From Acinetobacter nosocomialis (GTDB lineage Bacteria; Pseudomonadota; Gammaproteobacteria; Pseudomonadales; Moraxellaceae), in contig CP107049.1 of assembly GCA_025736915.1 (NCBI GenBank), positions 496,001 to 560,000 on the forward strand: a stretch of 64,000 bases of DNA. Reading direction: 5' to 3'. Position 1 is the stretch's first letter; the number at the start of each line of letters is the position of its first letter. Below, piece by piece: positions 27,570 to 36,557 of this stretch. A model generated the notes under the pieces. It made no database searches. It had not been told where the DNA came from and worked only from the letters and a program-made list of their open reading frames with translations. Both the position numbers and the translations under genes were made by a program.

Positions 27570-27592
27570 AAAACACCTTCGGGTGTTTTTTT
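27570..27592 (+). terminator. Intrinsic terminator
   Basis: Stem AAACACC / GGTGTTT with a TTCG-type tetraloop region followed by a T-run, directly after glycine-zipper copy 1. Confidence 0.93.
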
Positions 27593-27782
27593 ATAGTCAA
27601 AATTTTTCCATCCCCCGATATATCGTTCATGATTTATTCACATCTTAATATAAACCATACAAAGCAGACACAAAACTATCGTATCAGCATGGCCCTTCTC
27701 CATAATTTTCACGAAATTTTTAATTACATTTAGCTCAAGTTATAAAGATTGCTCTTCAGCAAAATGAGCATGGAGTTCCAAA

Positions 27783-28301
27783 ATGAAAATGAATATTTGG
27801 TTAGCAAGTGCATTAATCGCAACAACCTCTATGGTGTCAGTTGCACATGCAGATAATGGTACCCGTGTAGCGGCAACTTCTGCTCTAGGTAGTGTAGTAG
27901 GTACAGCAATTGGTAAAAGTATCGGTGGTACATCTGGCGCAACAATTGGTGCTGCTTTAGGTGGTGCTGGTGGTGCAGCTGCAGCAAGTGACCGTCGTAA
28001 CCGTACAGAAGCTGCTATTGGTGGTGCTTTAGGCGGTGGTGCTGGTTATACCGTTGGTAAAAACATGGGTGGTACAAACGGTGGATACATCGGTGCAGCA
28101 GTGGGTGCAGCTGGTGGTTCTGCTTTAGGTCGTAAAGTTGGTCAAGACCGTAACTATGATGACCGTTATGACCGTCGTTATGATCGTGATGACCGCCGTT
28201 ACGATCGTCGCTATGATCGTGATGACCGTCGTTATTACAATGATCGCGCTTATTATCGTCATGATAATGGCTTACATCGTGGTTGGTATAAACACCACTA
28301 A
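27783..28301 (+). CDS. Glycine-zipper family exported protein, copy 2 with Asp/Arg/Tyr-rich tail
   Basis: 172 residues: signal peptide (VAHA|DNG), the same two glycine-zipper units as copy 1, then a C-terminal tail of about 50 residues made of repeated D-R-R-Y-D-R-D-D-R-R-Y units absent from copy 1. The repeat is also visible in DNA as near-identical copies over 28153-28245. It has its own promoter region and terminator. The charged tail may bind cell-wall or surface components; this is inference only. Confidence 0.75.
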   Translation: MKMNIWLASALIATTSMVSVAHADNGTRVAATSALGSVVGTAIGKSIGGTSGATIGAALGGAGGAAAASDRRNRTEAAIGGALGGGAGYTVGKNMGGTNGGYIGAAVGAAGGSALGRKVGQDRNYDDRYDRRYDRDDRRYDRRYDRDDRRYYNDRAYYRHDNGLHRGWYKHH

Positions 28302-28317
28302 TTGGTACACAGATATT

Positions 28318-28342
28318 AAAAAGCACCCTAGCGGTGCTTTTT
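28318..28342 (+). terminator. Intrinsic terminator
   Basis: AAAAAGCACC pairs with GGTGCTTTTT around a 5-base loop, 16 bp after glycine-zipper copy 2, with a run of Ts. Confidence 0.92.
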
Positions 28343-28359
28343 TATTTGGGAGTGAAATT

Positions 28360-28381
28360 TATATCGAAAAAAACCGATATA
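28360..28381. promoter_or_regulatory. Operator-like dyad 1 before the luciferase-like gene
   Basis: TATATCG, eight bases, CGATATA: a perfect 7+7 dyad. An identical-arm copy begins 34 bp further on. It overlaps the left half of a plausible promoter (TATACA at 28378). Confidence 0.6.
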
Positions 28382-28393
28382 CATCACTCCATT

Positions 28394-28415
28394 TATATCG
28401 TATTATTTCGATATA
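28394..28415. promoter_or_regulatory. Operator-like dyad 2 before the luciferase-like gene
   Basis: TATATCG, eight bases, CGATATA again, with a different spacer (TATTATTT). The spacer could serve as a -10 (TATTAT, 28401-28406) 17 bp from TATACA. The ATG of the gene is 21 bp beyond. Two dyads covering both promoter elements suggest repression. Confidence 0.6.
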
Positions 28416-28435
28416 ACGTTTTTTGAGAATATCGC

Positions 28436-29440
28436 ATGCGATCACTTCAAGATACCAAATTTTCAATTTTGGAGCTTGCTCCTATACGTGATGATAAGAC
28501 AATCGAGTTTTCATTACGTCATGCATTAGAGCTCGCCCAACATGCAGAAAAATTAGGTTATGACCGTTTTTGGCTTGCAGAACATCATAATATGGATGGA
28601 ATTGCGAGTTCAGCAACCGCTGTTTTACTTGGTTTTATCGCGGCTCATACCCAGCGCATTCGTTTAGGTTCAGGTGGTATCATGCTACCAAACCATGCAC
28701 CGTTAGTGGTTGCAGAACAATTCGGTACATTAGCAACCTTATATCCAAATCGTATTGAGCTAGGTTTAGGTCGTGCTCCGGGTACAGATCAGGTCACTAT
28801 GCGTGCCTTACGTCGCGGGCATCAGGAAACAGAAGATCAGTTTCCAAGAGATGTTGTTGAGATTTTGCAATATTTTAAAGCGCCTCAACCCGGCCAAAGA
28901 ATTATTGCCACTCCTGGACAAAATACTCATGTACCTGTCTGGTTATTGGGTTCAAGCTTATTTAGCGCGCAATTGGCTGCGAAACTAGGATTACCCTATT
29001 CATTTGCATCGCATTTTGCACCACGCATGCTTGGTCAAGCGATCGAACTTTATCGTGAAAATTTCGAACCTTCTGAATATTTGGACAAGCCTTATGTTTC
29101 AATGGGTGTTCCTGTTGTGGTTGCCAATACAGATGAAGAAGCTCAGTTCCTAGCAACAAGCGCATACCAACGTGTTTTAGGATTAATTCGTGGTGAAAGT
29201 TTGAAACTCAAACCGCCAGTTACATCAATGCAAGGACTATGGAACACAGCAGAACAGCTTTCTGTTGAAAATTTCTATACGATGGCTCAAATCGGTTCAG
29301 CTGAAACAGTACGTTCAGGTTTAGAAAAGCTTTTGGCTACATATGAAGTCGATGAGTTTATTTTTACTTGTGATGTCTATGATACAAATAAGCGTTTAGA
29401 CAGCTTTACTCAATTAATTAATTTAAAATCAAACAATTAA
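28436..29440 (+). CDS. Luciferase-like monooxygenase, MsnO8-type
   Basis: 334 residues of the bacterial luciferase-like (LLM) F420/flavin oxidoreductase superfamily. Segments typical of the MsnO8 group are [66 protein letters not shown] and [13 protein letters not shown]. It probably uses reduced flavin to oxidise a small molecule; the substrate is unknown. It is monocistronic behind paired dyads. A flavin reductase gene lies 11 kb away and is not obviously linked. Confidence 0.85.
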   Translation: MRSLQDTKFSILELAPIRDDKTIEFSLRHALELAQHAEKLGYDRFWLAEHHNMDGIASSATAVLLGFIAAHTQRIRLGSGGIMLPNHAPLVVAEQFGTLATLYPNRIELGLGRAPGTDQVTMRALRRGHQETEDQFPRDVVEILQYFKAPQPGQRIIATPGQNTHVPVWLLGSSLFSAQLAAKLGLPYSFASHFAPRMLGQAIELYRENFEPSEYLDKPYVSMGVPVVVANTDEEAQFLATSAYQRVLGLIRGESLKLKPPVTSMQGLWNTAEQLSVENFYTMAQIGSAETVRSGLEKLLATYEVDEFIFTCDVYDTNKRLDSFTQLINLKSNN

Positions 29441-29453
29441 TATATACATAAAG

Positions 29454-29484
29454 TCTCATGCTTGAATCAGTTTCAAGCATGAGA
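29454..29484 (+). terminator. Hairpin after the luciferase-like gene
   Basis: A perfect 13-bp stem (TCTCATGCTTGAA and its complement) with a short loop, 13 bp past the stop. There is no T-run after it on the plus strand, so termination may be weak. Confidence 0.6.
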
Positions 29485-29587
29485 TAACCACCTATCTGAA
29501 AATACTTTACCCAAACTACTTGCTTGGTTATTTATATTAAAACGATAAAAAATCATCATAAATGAAAACCAAAAGGACTTTTGGAAA

Positions 29588-30151
29588 ATGAGTATTGAAC
29601 TTAAAAATAATGTTGCCAAATCAGCTACTTTTCAAAATGCAGTTCAGGATTTTGACGCCTTTACTGGTCAAATTCTTTTATCAAATACAATCAAAGCATA
29701 TGATTTTTCTAATTTAAATGTAGCGATTATTGGAACAGATCAGGAAACTGTCACGCACTTAGAAAAAATTTGCCAACAAGCAAAATTTGTAACTGTATTT
29801 CAAATTACACCACATTTTATTTTGCCCCACAGTCAAATCGGCATACATCGCCTCATTACCCACCCGCTTATTGCCAAAAACCGGAGGTTATTTAACAATC
29901 GTGTTAAAAGCATCCTAGCTCTACGTTTTCTTGAAACTCAAGTAAATGAAACATGGCTGAGACGACTTTTAATGCCTAATACAGCACAAGCCAATAAAAC
30001 CTTTTTTAAATCTGATAGCTACTATTCGGCTTTGCAACGATCAAATTGTAAATTGCAAACTTGGCCAATTATCAAAGTTACCCAAACCGCTATTTATAGT
30101 ATGGATGGTACTCAACATCCTGTTGATGTCATTATTAGAACAACATCTTAA
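29588..30151 (+). pseudogene. Internal remnant of a Baeyer-Villiger-type flavin monooxygenase (intact short reading frame)
   Basis: 187 residues. Residues 25-80 (FTGQILLSN..; NVAIIGTDQETVTHLE; FVTVFQITPHFILP) follow the middle of FAD-dependent Baeyer-Villiger-type monooxygenases, where the second Rossmann motif reads VAVIGTGASA and the strand reads VFQRTP. Residues 118-187 (QVNETWLRRLLMP; FFKSDSYYSALQ; DGTQHPVDVII) follow the next conserved segment and stop where ATG(F/Y) would come. The N-terminal FAD GxGxxG domain and the C-terminal half are absent, and the Rossmann glycines are lost. It keeps a ribosome site and terminator, so it could be a decayed gene or a repurposed small protein. Confidence 0.65.
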
Positions 30152-30154
30152 AAA

Positions 30155-30189
30155 TAAAAAAAGCATGGTTGATCGACCATGCTTTTTTT
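30155..30189. terminator. Bidirectional terminator
   Basis: AAAAAAAGCATGGT pairs with ACCATGCTTTTTTT, between the monooxygenase remnant and the convergent end of the pga operon. Confidence 0.92.
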
Positions 30190-30194
30190 CTCAC

Positions 30195-30659
30195 TCATTT
30201 CAAATCATATCGAGTTAAATACCCCTGATCATCGTAATGTAAGACCACACGTTGTGCATTTTGTAATTCTGATAAAGACTCTGTATTTACCATAAATTGT
30301 GAAGCCAATAACTCAACAGAACTATTCGGAGCTTTACTACGACGGTCATCGCCATGAAATCTAAGCCAGTTATAACTCGCCCACAAAATTAAAACTAAAG
30401 CACTTAGACCAATTAAAAGGAGTAAATGTAATAAGGTTTTCACTTCCGAAATATGATCTACCCACACATAGTCATAAATAAGATGTCCTTCAAAAAACCA
30501 CAGAAATAATGACACTAGCGGAAAAAGCAGCCACATTAAACAAAACCAACCTATTGTTTGCAAGGTATAGTTCGCGGTCTTATTTTTTACATATTCAGGC
30601 TGATCAATATATTCAGGTATATCTAAAATTTCTACGTCAGCCTTTTCTTCATTTTTCAT
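30195..30659 (-). CDS. pgaD: PgaD, poly-N-acetylglucosamine synthase accessory subunit
   Basis: 154 residues with two membrane helices (about residues 32-54 and 79-99) in a small inner-membrane protein, as in PgaD, which associates with the PgaC glycosyltransferase to form the active, c-di-GMP-responsive synthase in E. coli. The family is poorly conserved, and identity rests mainly on position. It overlaps pgaC by 4 bp and is the last gene of pgaABCD. Confidence 0.88.
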   Translation of the reverse strand: MKNEEKADVEILDIPEYIDQPEYVKNKTANYTLQTIGWFCLMWLLFPLVSLFLWFFEGHLIYDYVWVDHISEVKTLLHLLLLIGLSALVLILWASYNWLRFHGDDRRSKAPNSSVELLASQFMVNTESLSELQNAQRVVLHYDDQGYLTRYDLK

Positions 30660-31903
30660 GAATTATCTCCACGGAAGCCTCGATCGGGACTAACCCAGCG
30701 GGCACGTTTTTTCGTGTTAAATATAGTTTTAGGTACAGCAACCACGCTGGTAAATAACGTTAGTAGCCAGAAAAACAATGGATACCAAATGACCCAAAAG
30801 TAATTTCTAAAAAGACGCCCACGGTCATAACGATGATCAATCCATAAACTGACTAAAAATTGGATGAGGCATGTTCCCCCTAATATCACACCATACCACT
30901 GTGGCATTAGAGAGTTGATTTGCCATTGCTGAGGCAAGTCAATAAACAGCCCAATCAGGAAAAGTAAGAAAATAAATATCATCACATATGACCAAACAAT
31001 ACTGACTAAAGCTTCAAGCATGACTGGCCACATACGGCGCAAGCGAACTTTGAACATTTTAGGAATATATTCTAATAAGACTTCTACCCCGCCTTGTGCC
31101 CAGCGTAACCGCTGTTTCCAAAGTCCTTTAAAAGTTTCAGGCATGTAGATATAACAAAGAGCTTGAGGAATATATTGAATATCCCAGTGATCCATTTGAA
31201 GTTTCCAAGAGATATCAATATCTTCGGTAATTTTGTCATCAGACCAAAAACCGACACGAACCAAAGCAGTTTTTCTAAACGCTACAATTACCCCCGATAC
31301 TGTAAAAATACGACCATATGTTCGCTGCGCGCGCTTAATTAAACCAATAATTGAAGAGAACTCCCCAACCTGTAATTTTCCTAAAATACTTGAGCGATTT
31401 AAAATTCTAGGGTTACCAGTGACGGCCCCAATACGCGGAAATTTTTGAAACGGCTGCATGAGCCAAAGTACAGCATGAGGATGTAGTAAAGCATCCCCAT
31501 CAATACAAACTAAATATTCGTATTTACTGACCAATACTCCCGATCTTAAAGCGACTGCCTTACCTTGGTTTTCTGCTAAGTGCACAACTCGTAATCGAGC
31601 ATCTTGTGCTGCTAACTCATCAAGAATTTCTGCAGTTCTGTCACTACTACCATCATTTACAGCAATGACTTCAAAATTTGGATATTTTGTTTGCAAGGCA
31701 TAACGAATGGTTTGCCGCACTTGAGCTTCTTCATTAAAGCAAGGAATAATAATACTGCACCCTTCACCTGAAGGCTCAGGTAACTGTTGCTCATGGTATT
31801 CACGTTTAAAGAAAAACCAAAGGCCACCTACCATCCATGTCCAAGCCATAAGCAGCGGATATAAAAAGGCAAAAGCAAATAGAATATCGAGTAATACTCT
31901 CAT
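30656..31903 (-). CDS. pgaC: PgaC, poly-beta-1,6-N-acetylglucosamine synthase
   Basis: 415 residues of a processive family-2 glycosyltransferase. It has N-terminal membrane segments, then IIIPCFNEEAQV, VNDGSSDRTAEIL, the Asp of CIDGDALL, the catalytic Asp in TEDIDISW and the QRLRWAQGG motif (the Q-x-x-R-W signature), followed by several membrane helices. It polymerises UDP-GlcNAc into PNAG at the inner membrane. It overlaps pgaB by one base and pgaD by four. Confidence 0.96.
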   Translation of the reverse strand: MRVLLDILFAFAFLYPLLMAWTWMVGGLWFFFKREYHEQQLPEPSGEGCSIIIPCFNEEAQVRQTIRYALQTKYPNFEVIAVNDGSSDRTAEILDELAAQDARLRVVHLAENQGKAVALRSGVLVSKYEYLVCIDGDALLHPHAVLWLMQPFQKFPRIGAVTGNPRILNRSSILGKLQVGEFSSIIGLIKRAQRTYGRIFTVSGVIVAFRKTALVRVGFWSDDKITEDIDISWKLQMDHWDIQYIPQALCYIYMPETFKGLWKQRLRWAQGGVEVLLEYIPKMFKVRLRRMWPVMLEALVSIVWSYVMIFIFLLFLIGLFIDLPQQWQINSLMPQWYGVILGGTCLIQFLVSLWIDHRYDRGRLFRNYFWVIWYPLFFWLLTLFTSVVAVPKTIFNTKKRARWVSPDRGFRGDNS

Positions 31904-33732
31904 TACTTTTTCCCCTCCGTTGCTAAACCTGCAAAGGGCTGATACATCACCGAACTCGAATTCAAGCTCATTGGGTTATATAAATACTCATGAACATTTT
32001 TTGCATTTTCAGTGTTATAGCCATCAACACCAAATTTCTGAATACCTATGCGCTGAATATCGAAAAGACCTTGTTTTAATTCTTGCCAAGCATTTCTCTG
32101 GTCATTTTCTGGCAATGTTAATGTCAGCATAATTCGTTGTTTGTATTTCGCATCAAGAGTATTTAAAAGTTCTAGGGCTTGTTTAAATTGTTTTTGCTTA
32201 CCCACCATATTAAATTTTAGGTTCACTAAATCATGTTGGGTTAATAGTGATTTTAAAAGCACTGGTAACTGTTCAATATGCTCTAAGTCTGGTGTTAGCA
32301 ACAAACTAAACTGGGCCTGATTACTCATATTCAAATAAGGCTTTGCAGCTTTTTGAGTCAGTTGACTCAGTTGTGATAATTGCTTTACCTGTTCAACACA
32401 GTTGCTTTCGTTCAGCGTTATGTTTTGCATTGCACAATTTAAAGCAGTTCCGGCATTAAGTTGAATACCACTTAAATTGCTATTAAAACGCGCAATATCT
32501 TTAGCTAAATCTGCCACCAAAAATGGTTTATTTTTTTGAGGGTAAATAGGTAGTTCTAAAATAACCGCCTGACCTGCACGAGTTTGTGCCTGCCATAAAC
32601 TACGGTTCAAAATATCTTGCTTAACTGGCATTTGAGTTGTTGGAAAATAAGCAACGTCATATTGCCCATCTCCATCTTGGTCATCTAAAGGCTTCAATAT
32701 CAGCGTATTGTTTTTTAAGCTATAAAGTTTGGATAACAATAATCCTAGTTTTTCATCTGACTGAGTATTGGTTGAAGCAGCTAATTGCTTTAAATCCATA
32801 CTTACAAAATGTTTTGGCTGCTTATATAAATCTTTCTCGGCCGAATTCAAAATATTAAGTAACGTCTCAGTCAACTGTTCAGCTGTAGAGTTGTCGACCA
32901 TAAGACTACGTTTAAAGGTCAGATCATTAATCTGATTTACGCCATCACGCCCTAAACTAAAGGAAAAAGTGAAACCTGCTTGTTGAGCTAGCTTCTCTAA
33001 CTGCTGATTTACCGCACCATACGGCCATACAATTGCTTTCGGCTCTACACCCAATTCTTTTTTTAAGACATTATGAGATTTTTTTAAATCATTCAAAATA
33101 CGTTGTTGATATTCCGCGTCCGTTTCATAACGCGCTTGTGATTTTAAATACATATAAGAAGTTGCCGCGGGTTGTTCATTCCCTTGAGGATTAGCAAGCA
33201 CACCATGATGCAAATCATCACTATGGCTTGCAAACTCAGCTAAGCCAGAATCCTGCATTTCTCGTACTTGCTTCCAATTGACCAAGTTCCCTTGTCCATA
33301 GGCTTCATAGCCAGCTTTTGTATTACCATTTAGCCAACTGGTTGGGAGTGCAAAAACTGCCGGAATCTGATATTGCTTAAGCAATGGAAATATACGACTG
33401 TAGCTACTTAAAGCACCATCATCAAAGGTTAACAAAATGGCATTATGAGGTAGCTCTTTGCCTTGCTTACGAGCCTCTTCAATATCTTTCAGACGTATGG
33501 GCTTCCAGTCAGATTGACTGAGCCAGTCAAAGAACTGCGCTAAATTTTTAGTTTGAATTGCATATATATCCCGATCGCCCTCTTTTAAAACATCATCTCT
33601 AACGTCATGAAAAGTTAAAGAAACTGTGCGATTTTTTGGTAAATCTTTTTCTATTTGGGCATATGCAAATTGCAGAGGTAACAATGTCGAAGCCAAAGCA
33701 CAGCCCAACACTTTCGAAAATAAATTATTCAT
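31903..33732 (-). CDS. pgaB: PgaB, poly-N-acetylglucosamine N-deacetylase
   Basis: 609 residues. A signal peptide ends FAYA|Q (about residue 25); VLGC at residues 8-11 resembles a lipobox but lies too early to be convincing, so lipidation is uncertain. The N-terminal NodB deacetylase domain has FHDVRDD, LLTFDDGALSSY and ASHSDDLHH. The C-terminal half matches the glycoside-hydrolase-like PgaB domain. It partly deacetylates PNAG in the periplasm, which is needed for export through PgaA. Confidence 0.95.
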   Translation of the reverse strand: MNNLFSKVLGCALASTLLPLQFAYAQIEKDLPKNRTVSLTFHDVRDDVLKEGDRDIYAIQTKNLAQFFDWLSQSDWKPIRLKDIEEARKQGKELPHNAILLTFDDGALSSYSRIFPLLKQYQIPAVFALPTSWLNGNTKAGYEAYGQGNLVNWKQVREMQDSGLAEFASHSDDLHHGVLANPQGNEQPAATSYMYLKSQARYETDAEYQQRILNDLKKSHNVLKKELGVEPKAIVWPYGAVNQQLEKLAQQAGFTFSFSLGRDGVNQINDLTFKRSLMVDNSTAEQLTETLLNILNSAEKDLYKQPKHFVSMDLKQLAASTNTQSDEKLGLLLSKLYSLKNNTLILKPLDDQDGDGQYDVAYFPTTQMPVKQDILNRSLWQAQTRAGQAVILELPIYPQKNKPFLVADLAKDIARFNSNLSGIQLNAGTALNCAMQNITLNESNCVEQVKQLSQLSQLTQKAAKPYLNMSNQAQFSLLLTPDLEHIEQLPVLLKSLLTQHDLVNLKFNMVGKQKQFKQALELLNTLDAKYKQRIMLTLTLPENDQRNAWQELKQGLFDIQRIGIQKFGVDGYNTENAKNVHEYLYNPMSLNSSSVMYQPFAGLATEGKK

Positions 33733-36170
33733 TAAAAACGCCCTTCAAATCCGAAAATACCATAGGTATGCTGTTCAGCATGTCCATCGTAAGGATGGTA
33801 TTGCCAGCCGATTCCATAATTGAGTTGCCATGTACGTGATAGCTGCCATTGATGTTGATATTGCAAAGAATAGGTTGGCTTAGTGGAATAATCGGCTTGT
33901 TTATAAAGGCCCACCCCAGCCTCGAAATGCTGTTTAAATGAACGTTCATATTCACGCCAAGTCACCCAGTCATGACTTAAGTTCAACTCGGCGCTGTAAT
34001 GCGAACTTGGGCTAAAATAAGCGGTTTGATCTTGGCTATTACTGCCATAAAAACCACGGACAGTGCCATAAGTAATGTGATGCGGCGCTGCAAATAGTCT
34101 TTCACGCCAAAAAGTTGAAAATTCTTGTTGTTTATTGCCATCACTAATATCAGTCAAACCGTAACTTGCACCAATTTGACGTGATTCATCCTTTTGCCAT
34201 GTCAATGCAGCTCGGTAAGATTGACCATCTTCTCCTACATCAATCGCTTGTAGAGGAATGTCAGCTTGACTGTTATATTGCAATTGATACTGCCAGTGAT
34301 CATTTAGCCACTGTGACCACTCAAGACGAACACCAGCTTGTCCGCCATCTGTACTTTGCGACAAGATCGCCGACAATGCCTTACGATTAGCTTGCCATTC
34401 GGCCCCAACACCATAGCGCTGGTTATGGACATCACCAAAATTGTATTCACCATAACGATCTTGATGCCAAGCGAATAAACGATAATTATCTTTTATCCAC
34501 GGACTATTAAGGCGAGTTTCCATCTCACGGTCTTTTAAACCGTTTTGTCCACTTACAGAATCGCTATTATTAGCTTTACTTTGGCCCCAAGTCGTTGAAT
34601 GTGAAATCGTAGCTCTATTACGATCATTCAACTCTTTGCGGCTTTTAATAACACCACTATCATCAGGATAAAACTGTACTAAGTTTTGCGTTGTTTTACA
34701 CCATGTCTGGATATCACCTAAAGCCTGAGCATTTTGCATTTCATTAATGCGAGTATCTTTAGCAATCGGATCTATACCATTTAAACGAGAGATTGTTTTT
34801 TTTGCTTCTAGAGGCTTTTCCCTCCACCGCTCCACACGGGCAAGGTTATTAATTAAACTCTCATTTGCAGGTGCCTGCTCTACTGTTTTTTGAAAGTGTT
34901 TTTCAGCTTGATCTAAATGATTGGCATAAGCTAAATGCATCCCTTTTAAAGCAATATAATCGTCTCGGTCAGGATGACTAGTTTTATCTACACCTTTTGC
35001 CTGACTATATTTATAAGTCGGAATAAGGTGATCAACTTTTGCTAAAAGCTGTTCAGCTTCCTTATATTTTTCTTGTTCAATATAAGAATAATACAACCCG
35101 CTATAGACGATCATATCCGGATAATTTTTTTCGGTTAAAAGCGTCTTATAAGCAAGTTCAGCTTGCTTCGGTTTTTGCTCAGCCAAATAACTATCGGCAA
35201 TTGCATGACGTACATATGCAGGTAATTTTTCAAGCGAAATATTTAATTGAGTAAAATTCTCTAAAACTGCTTTCGCTCGTCCTCTGAAATCTAATGCATA
35301 TAAATAATCATAATGAAACCTTAAATAGTTAGGGTCATCAGGTTTCATCTGCTGTTGTATCTTTTGCCCTTGTTCCAACACGCTATCTAACTCAGCAAAG
35401 CTTTCTGCATCTGATAAACCTTGGCGATTTAAATATTTATAGCGAGCAATTGCATTATTGACATGCTGAGAAAATTCACTGACTTGTAAAGTTTGTTGTA
35501 ATTGCTCAGTTTGCTGATTTTTTTCGCTTGCTTGGAGTAATTGCTGAGCTTTTTGATATGCTCCAATAGCAACCAAATCATAAACATACTCTTGCAAAAC
35601 AGCTGACGACTTTGGCTGTTGCTGATAAGCATGCTCAACTGTAGCTAAAGCGTCTACGGGTAAATTTATCAAACGGTAAGCATATGCAACCCGCACCAGC
35701 TGATCAGCTTTTAAACCGTTAATATTGATATTCGATAACTGAGTTTTCGCGTTTGCCGTATCTTGAGCTTCAGCATACAAAACTGATAATAAAATACGTC
35801 CATCGACTGACTTTTGAATATTAAGCTTATTTGCCCATTCAATCGCTATTTTAAAATGTTTAAAATCACGAAAATTTTGAATTAAAGGTAACTGTGCATA
35901 TTCTGGAAAATTCACATAATCCACGTTTGCCAAAAACTCTGTAAAATTCGTCAGGTCTCTTTTTTCACTTGACATAATAACTAAATAATCAGCAAGCAGT
36001 TTTTGATCATATGGATAATGTTTTAACAATTGATCTAGTTGAGAAACAGCTTGTTGAGTTTGCCCTGCTCTATAATTTTGAATAGCTTGCTCACGTAATA
36101 CATCAACTTGAGCTGCGTATAAATGAATTGGCAAGAGATATACCAATGAAAAAACACATTTTTTTAGCAT
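33732..36170 (-). CDS. pgaA: PgaA, poly-N-acetylglucosamine outer-membrane porin
   Basis: 812 residues. A signal peptide (LVYLLPIHLYA|A) is followed by many TPR-like helical repeats (about residues 30-500) and a C-terminal region of alternating aromatic-rich strands ending in GFEGRF, typical of a 16-strand barrel. It exports PNAG across the outer membrane. It is first in pgaABCD, with one-base overlap to pgaB. No strong ribosome site is visible before the ATG, which could limit translation. Confidence 0.95.
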   Translation of the reverse strand: MLKKCVFSLVYLLPIHLYAAQVDVLREQAIQNYRAGQTQQAVSQLDQLLKHYPYDQKLLADYLVIMSSEKRDLTNFTEFLANVDYVNFPEYAQLPLIQNFRDFKHFKIAIEWANKLNIQKSVDGRILLSVLYAEAQDTANAKTQLSNININGLKADQLVRVAYAYRLINLPVDALATVEHAYQQQPKSSAVLQEYVYDLVAIGAYQKAQQLLQASEKNQQTEQLQQTLQVSEFSQHVNNAIARYKYLNRQGLSDAESFAELDSVLEQGQKIQQQMKPDDPNYLRFHYDYLYALDFRGRAKAVLENFTQLNISLEKLPAYVRHAIADSYLAEQKPKQAELAYKTLLTEKNYPDMIVYSGLYYSYIEQEKYKEAEQLLAKVDHLIPTYKYSQAKGVDKTSHPDRDDYIALKGMHLAYANHLDQAEKHFQKTVEQAPANESLINNLARVERWREKPLEAKKTISRLNGIDPIAKDTRINEMQNAQALGDIQTWCKTTQNLVQFYPDDSGVIKSRKELNDRNRATISHSTTWGQSKANNSDSVSGQNGLKDREMETRLNSPWIKDNYRLFAWHQDRYGEYNFGDVHNQRYGVGAEWQANRKALSAILSQSTDGGQAGVRLEWSQWLNDHWQYQLQYNSQADIPLQAIDVGEDGQSYRAALTWQKDESRQIGASYGLTDISDGNKQQEFSTFWRERLFAAPHHITYGTVRGFYGSNSQDQTAYFSPSSHYSAELNLSHDWVTWREYERSFKQHFEAGVGLYKQADYSTKPTYSLQYQHQWQLSRTWQLNYGIGWQYHPYDGHAEQHTYGIFGFEGRF

Positions 36171-36557
36171 TTTGATAATCGGATAGTCCCATATCGAGAT
36201 GTGAAATTATAATTAAAAATGTGATTTTCATCACAATAAACAAAATTAATGTGATTTACTTAAAAATGAAAAATATGAATAAAAAAAGTATTTGTATTTA
36301 AAAAAAATAACTAAAAACAAATATTTATAAAAATATAAATTATTAGTTCATATACATTTATTTTCAAAAAGCTTATTTTAACTCACAAACTGTGGGTAAA
36401 AGGTTTACTCGCCGATAACCAATCAGAAACGGTTCATTAACTTAGCGTTTTATATTTAAAACTTTTATTTTTAATATGTTCATAAATTTTAAAACCATTC
36501 AATCCGATTACATTAATAGTATTCAAATTGAATGGTTACAATAAATAATTGATTTAA
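36171..36557. other. AT-rich upstream region of the pga operon
   Basis: 387 bp between the pgaA start and the ppsR stop, both on the minus strand. No coding frame was seen. It includes A/T runs likely to be bent, the presumed pga promoter, and near its right end the ppsR terminator hairpin. No regulator gene is linked. Confidence 0.6.
36493..36537 (-). terminator. Likely ppsR terminator
   Basis: Perfect 11-bp arms AACCATTCAAT and ATTGAATGGTT with a 23-base loop, 21 bp after the ppsR stop. On the minus strand it is followed by TTTT. The long loop makes it atypical. Confidence 0.55.

Larger units (their letters stand above)
27002..28143 (+). repeat. Tandem gene duplication including upstream element
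   Basis: The two glycine-zipper genes share a perfect 56-bp block (27266-27321 and 27924-27979) and other long near-identical stretches, while their tails differ. Upstream regions share CATACAAAG-n-AGACAC-n-AAACT (27002-27024 and 27654-27677) and a similar CATGGAGT before the start, so the duplication included the promoter area. Confidence 0.8.

Noticed and set aside
28153..28245. Short tandem DNA repeats resembling a CRISPR-like array
   Set aside because: They are in-frame protein repeats with no spacers and no cas genes nearby.
28138..28416. Plus-strand frame rich in Met, Val and Thr overlapping the tail of glycine-zipper copy 2
   Set aside because: It is the shifted reading of the repeated Asp/Arg/Tyr codons (GAT CGT read as ATC GTG and so on); the signal-peptide frame is the real one.
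31910..33732. VLGC lipobox in PgaB
   Set aside because: The Cys is at residue 11, too close to the N-terminus for a normal lipoprotein signal; an FAYA|Q cleavage site fits better.
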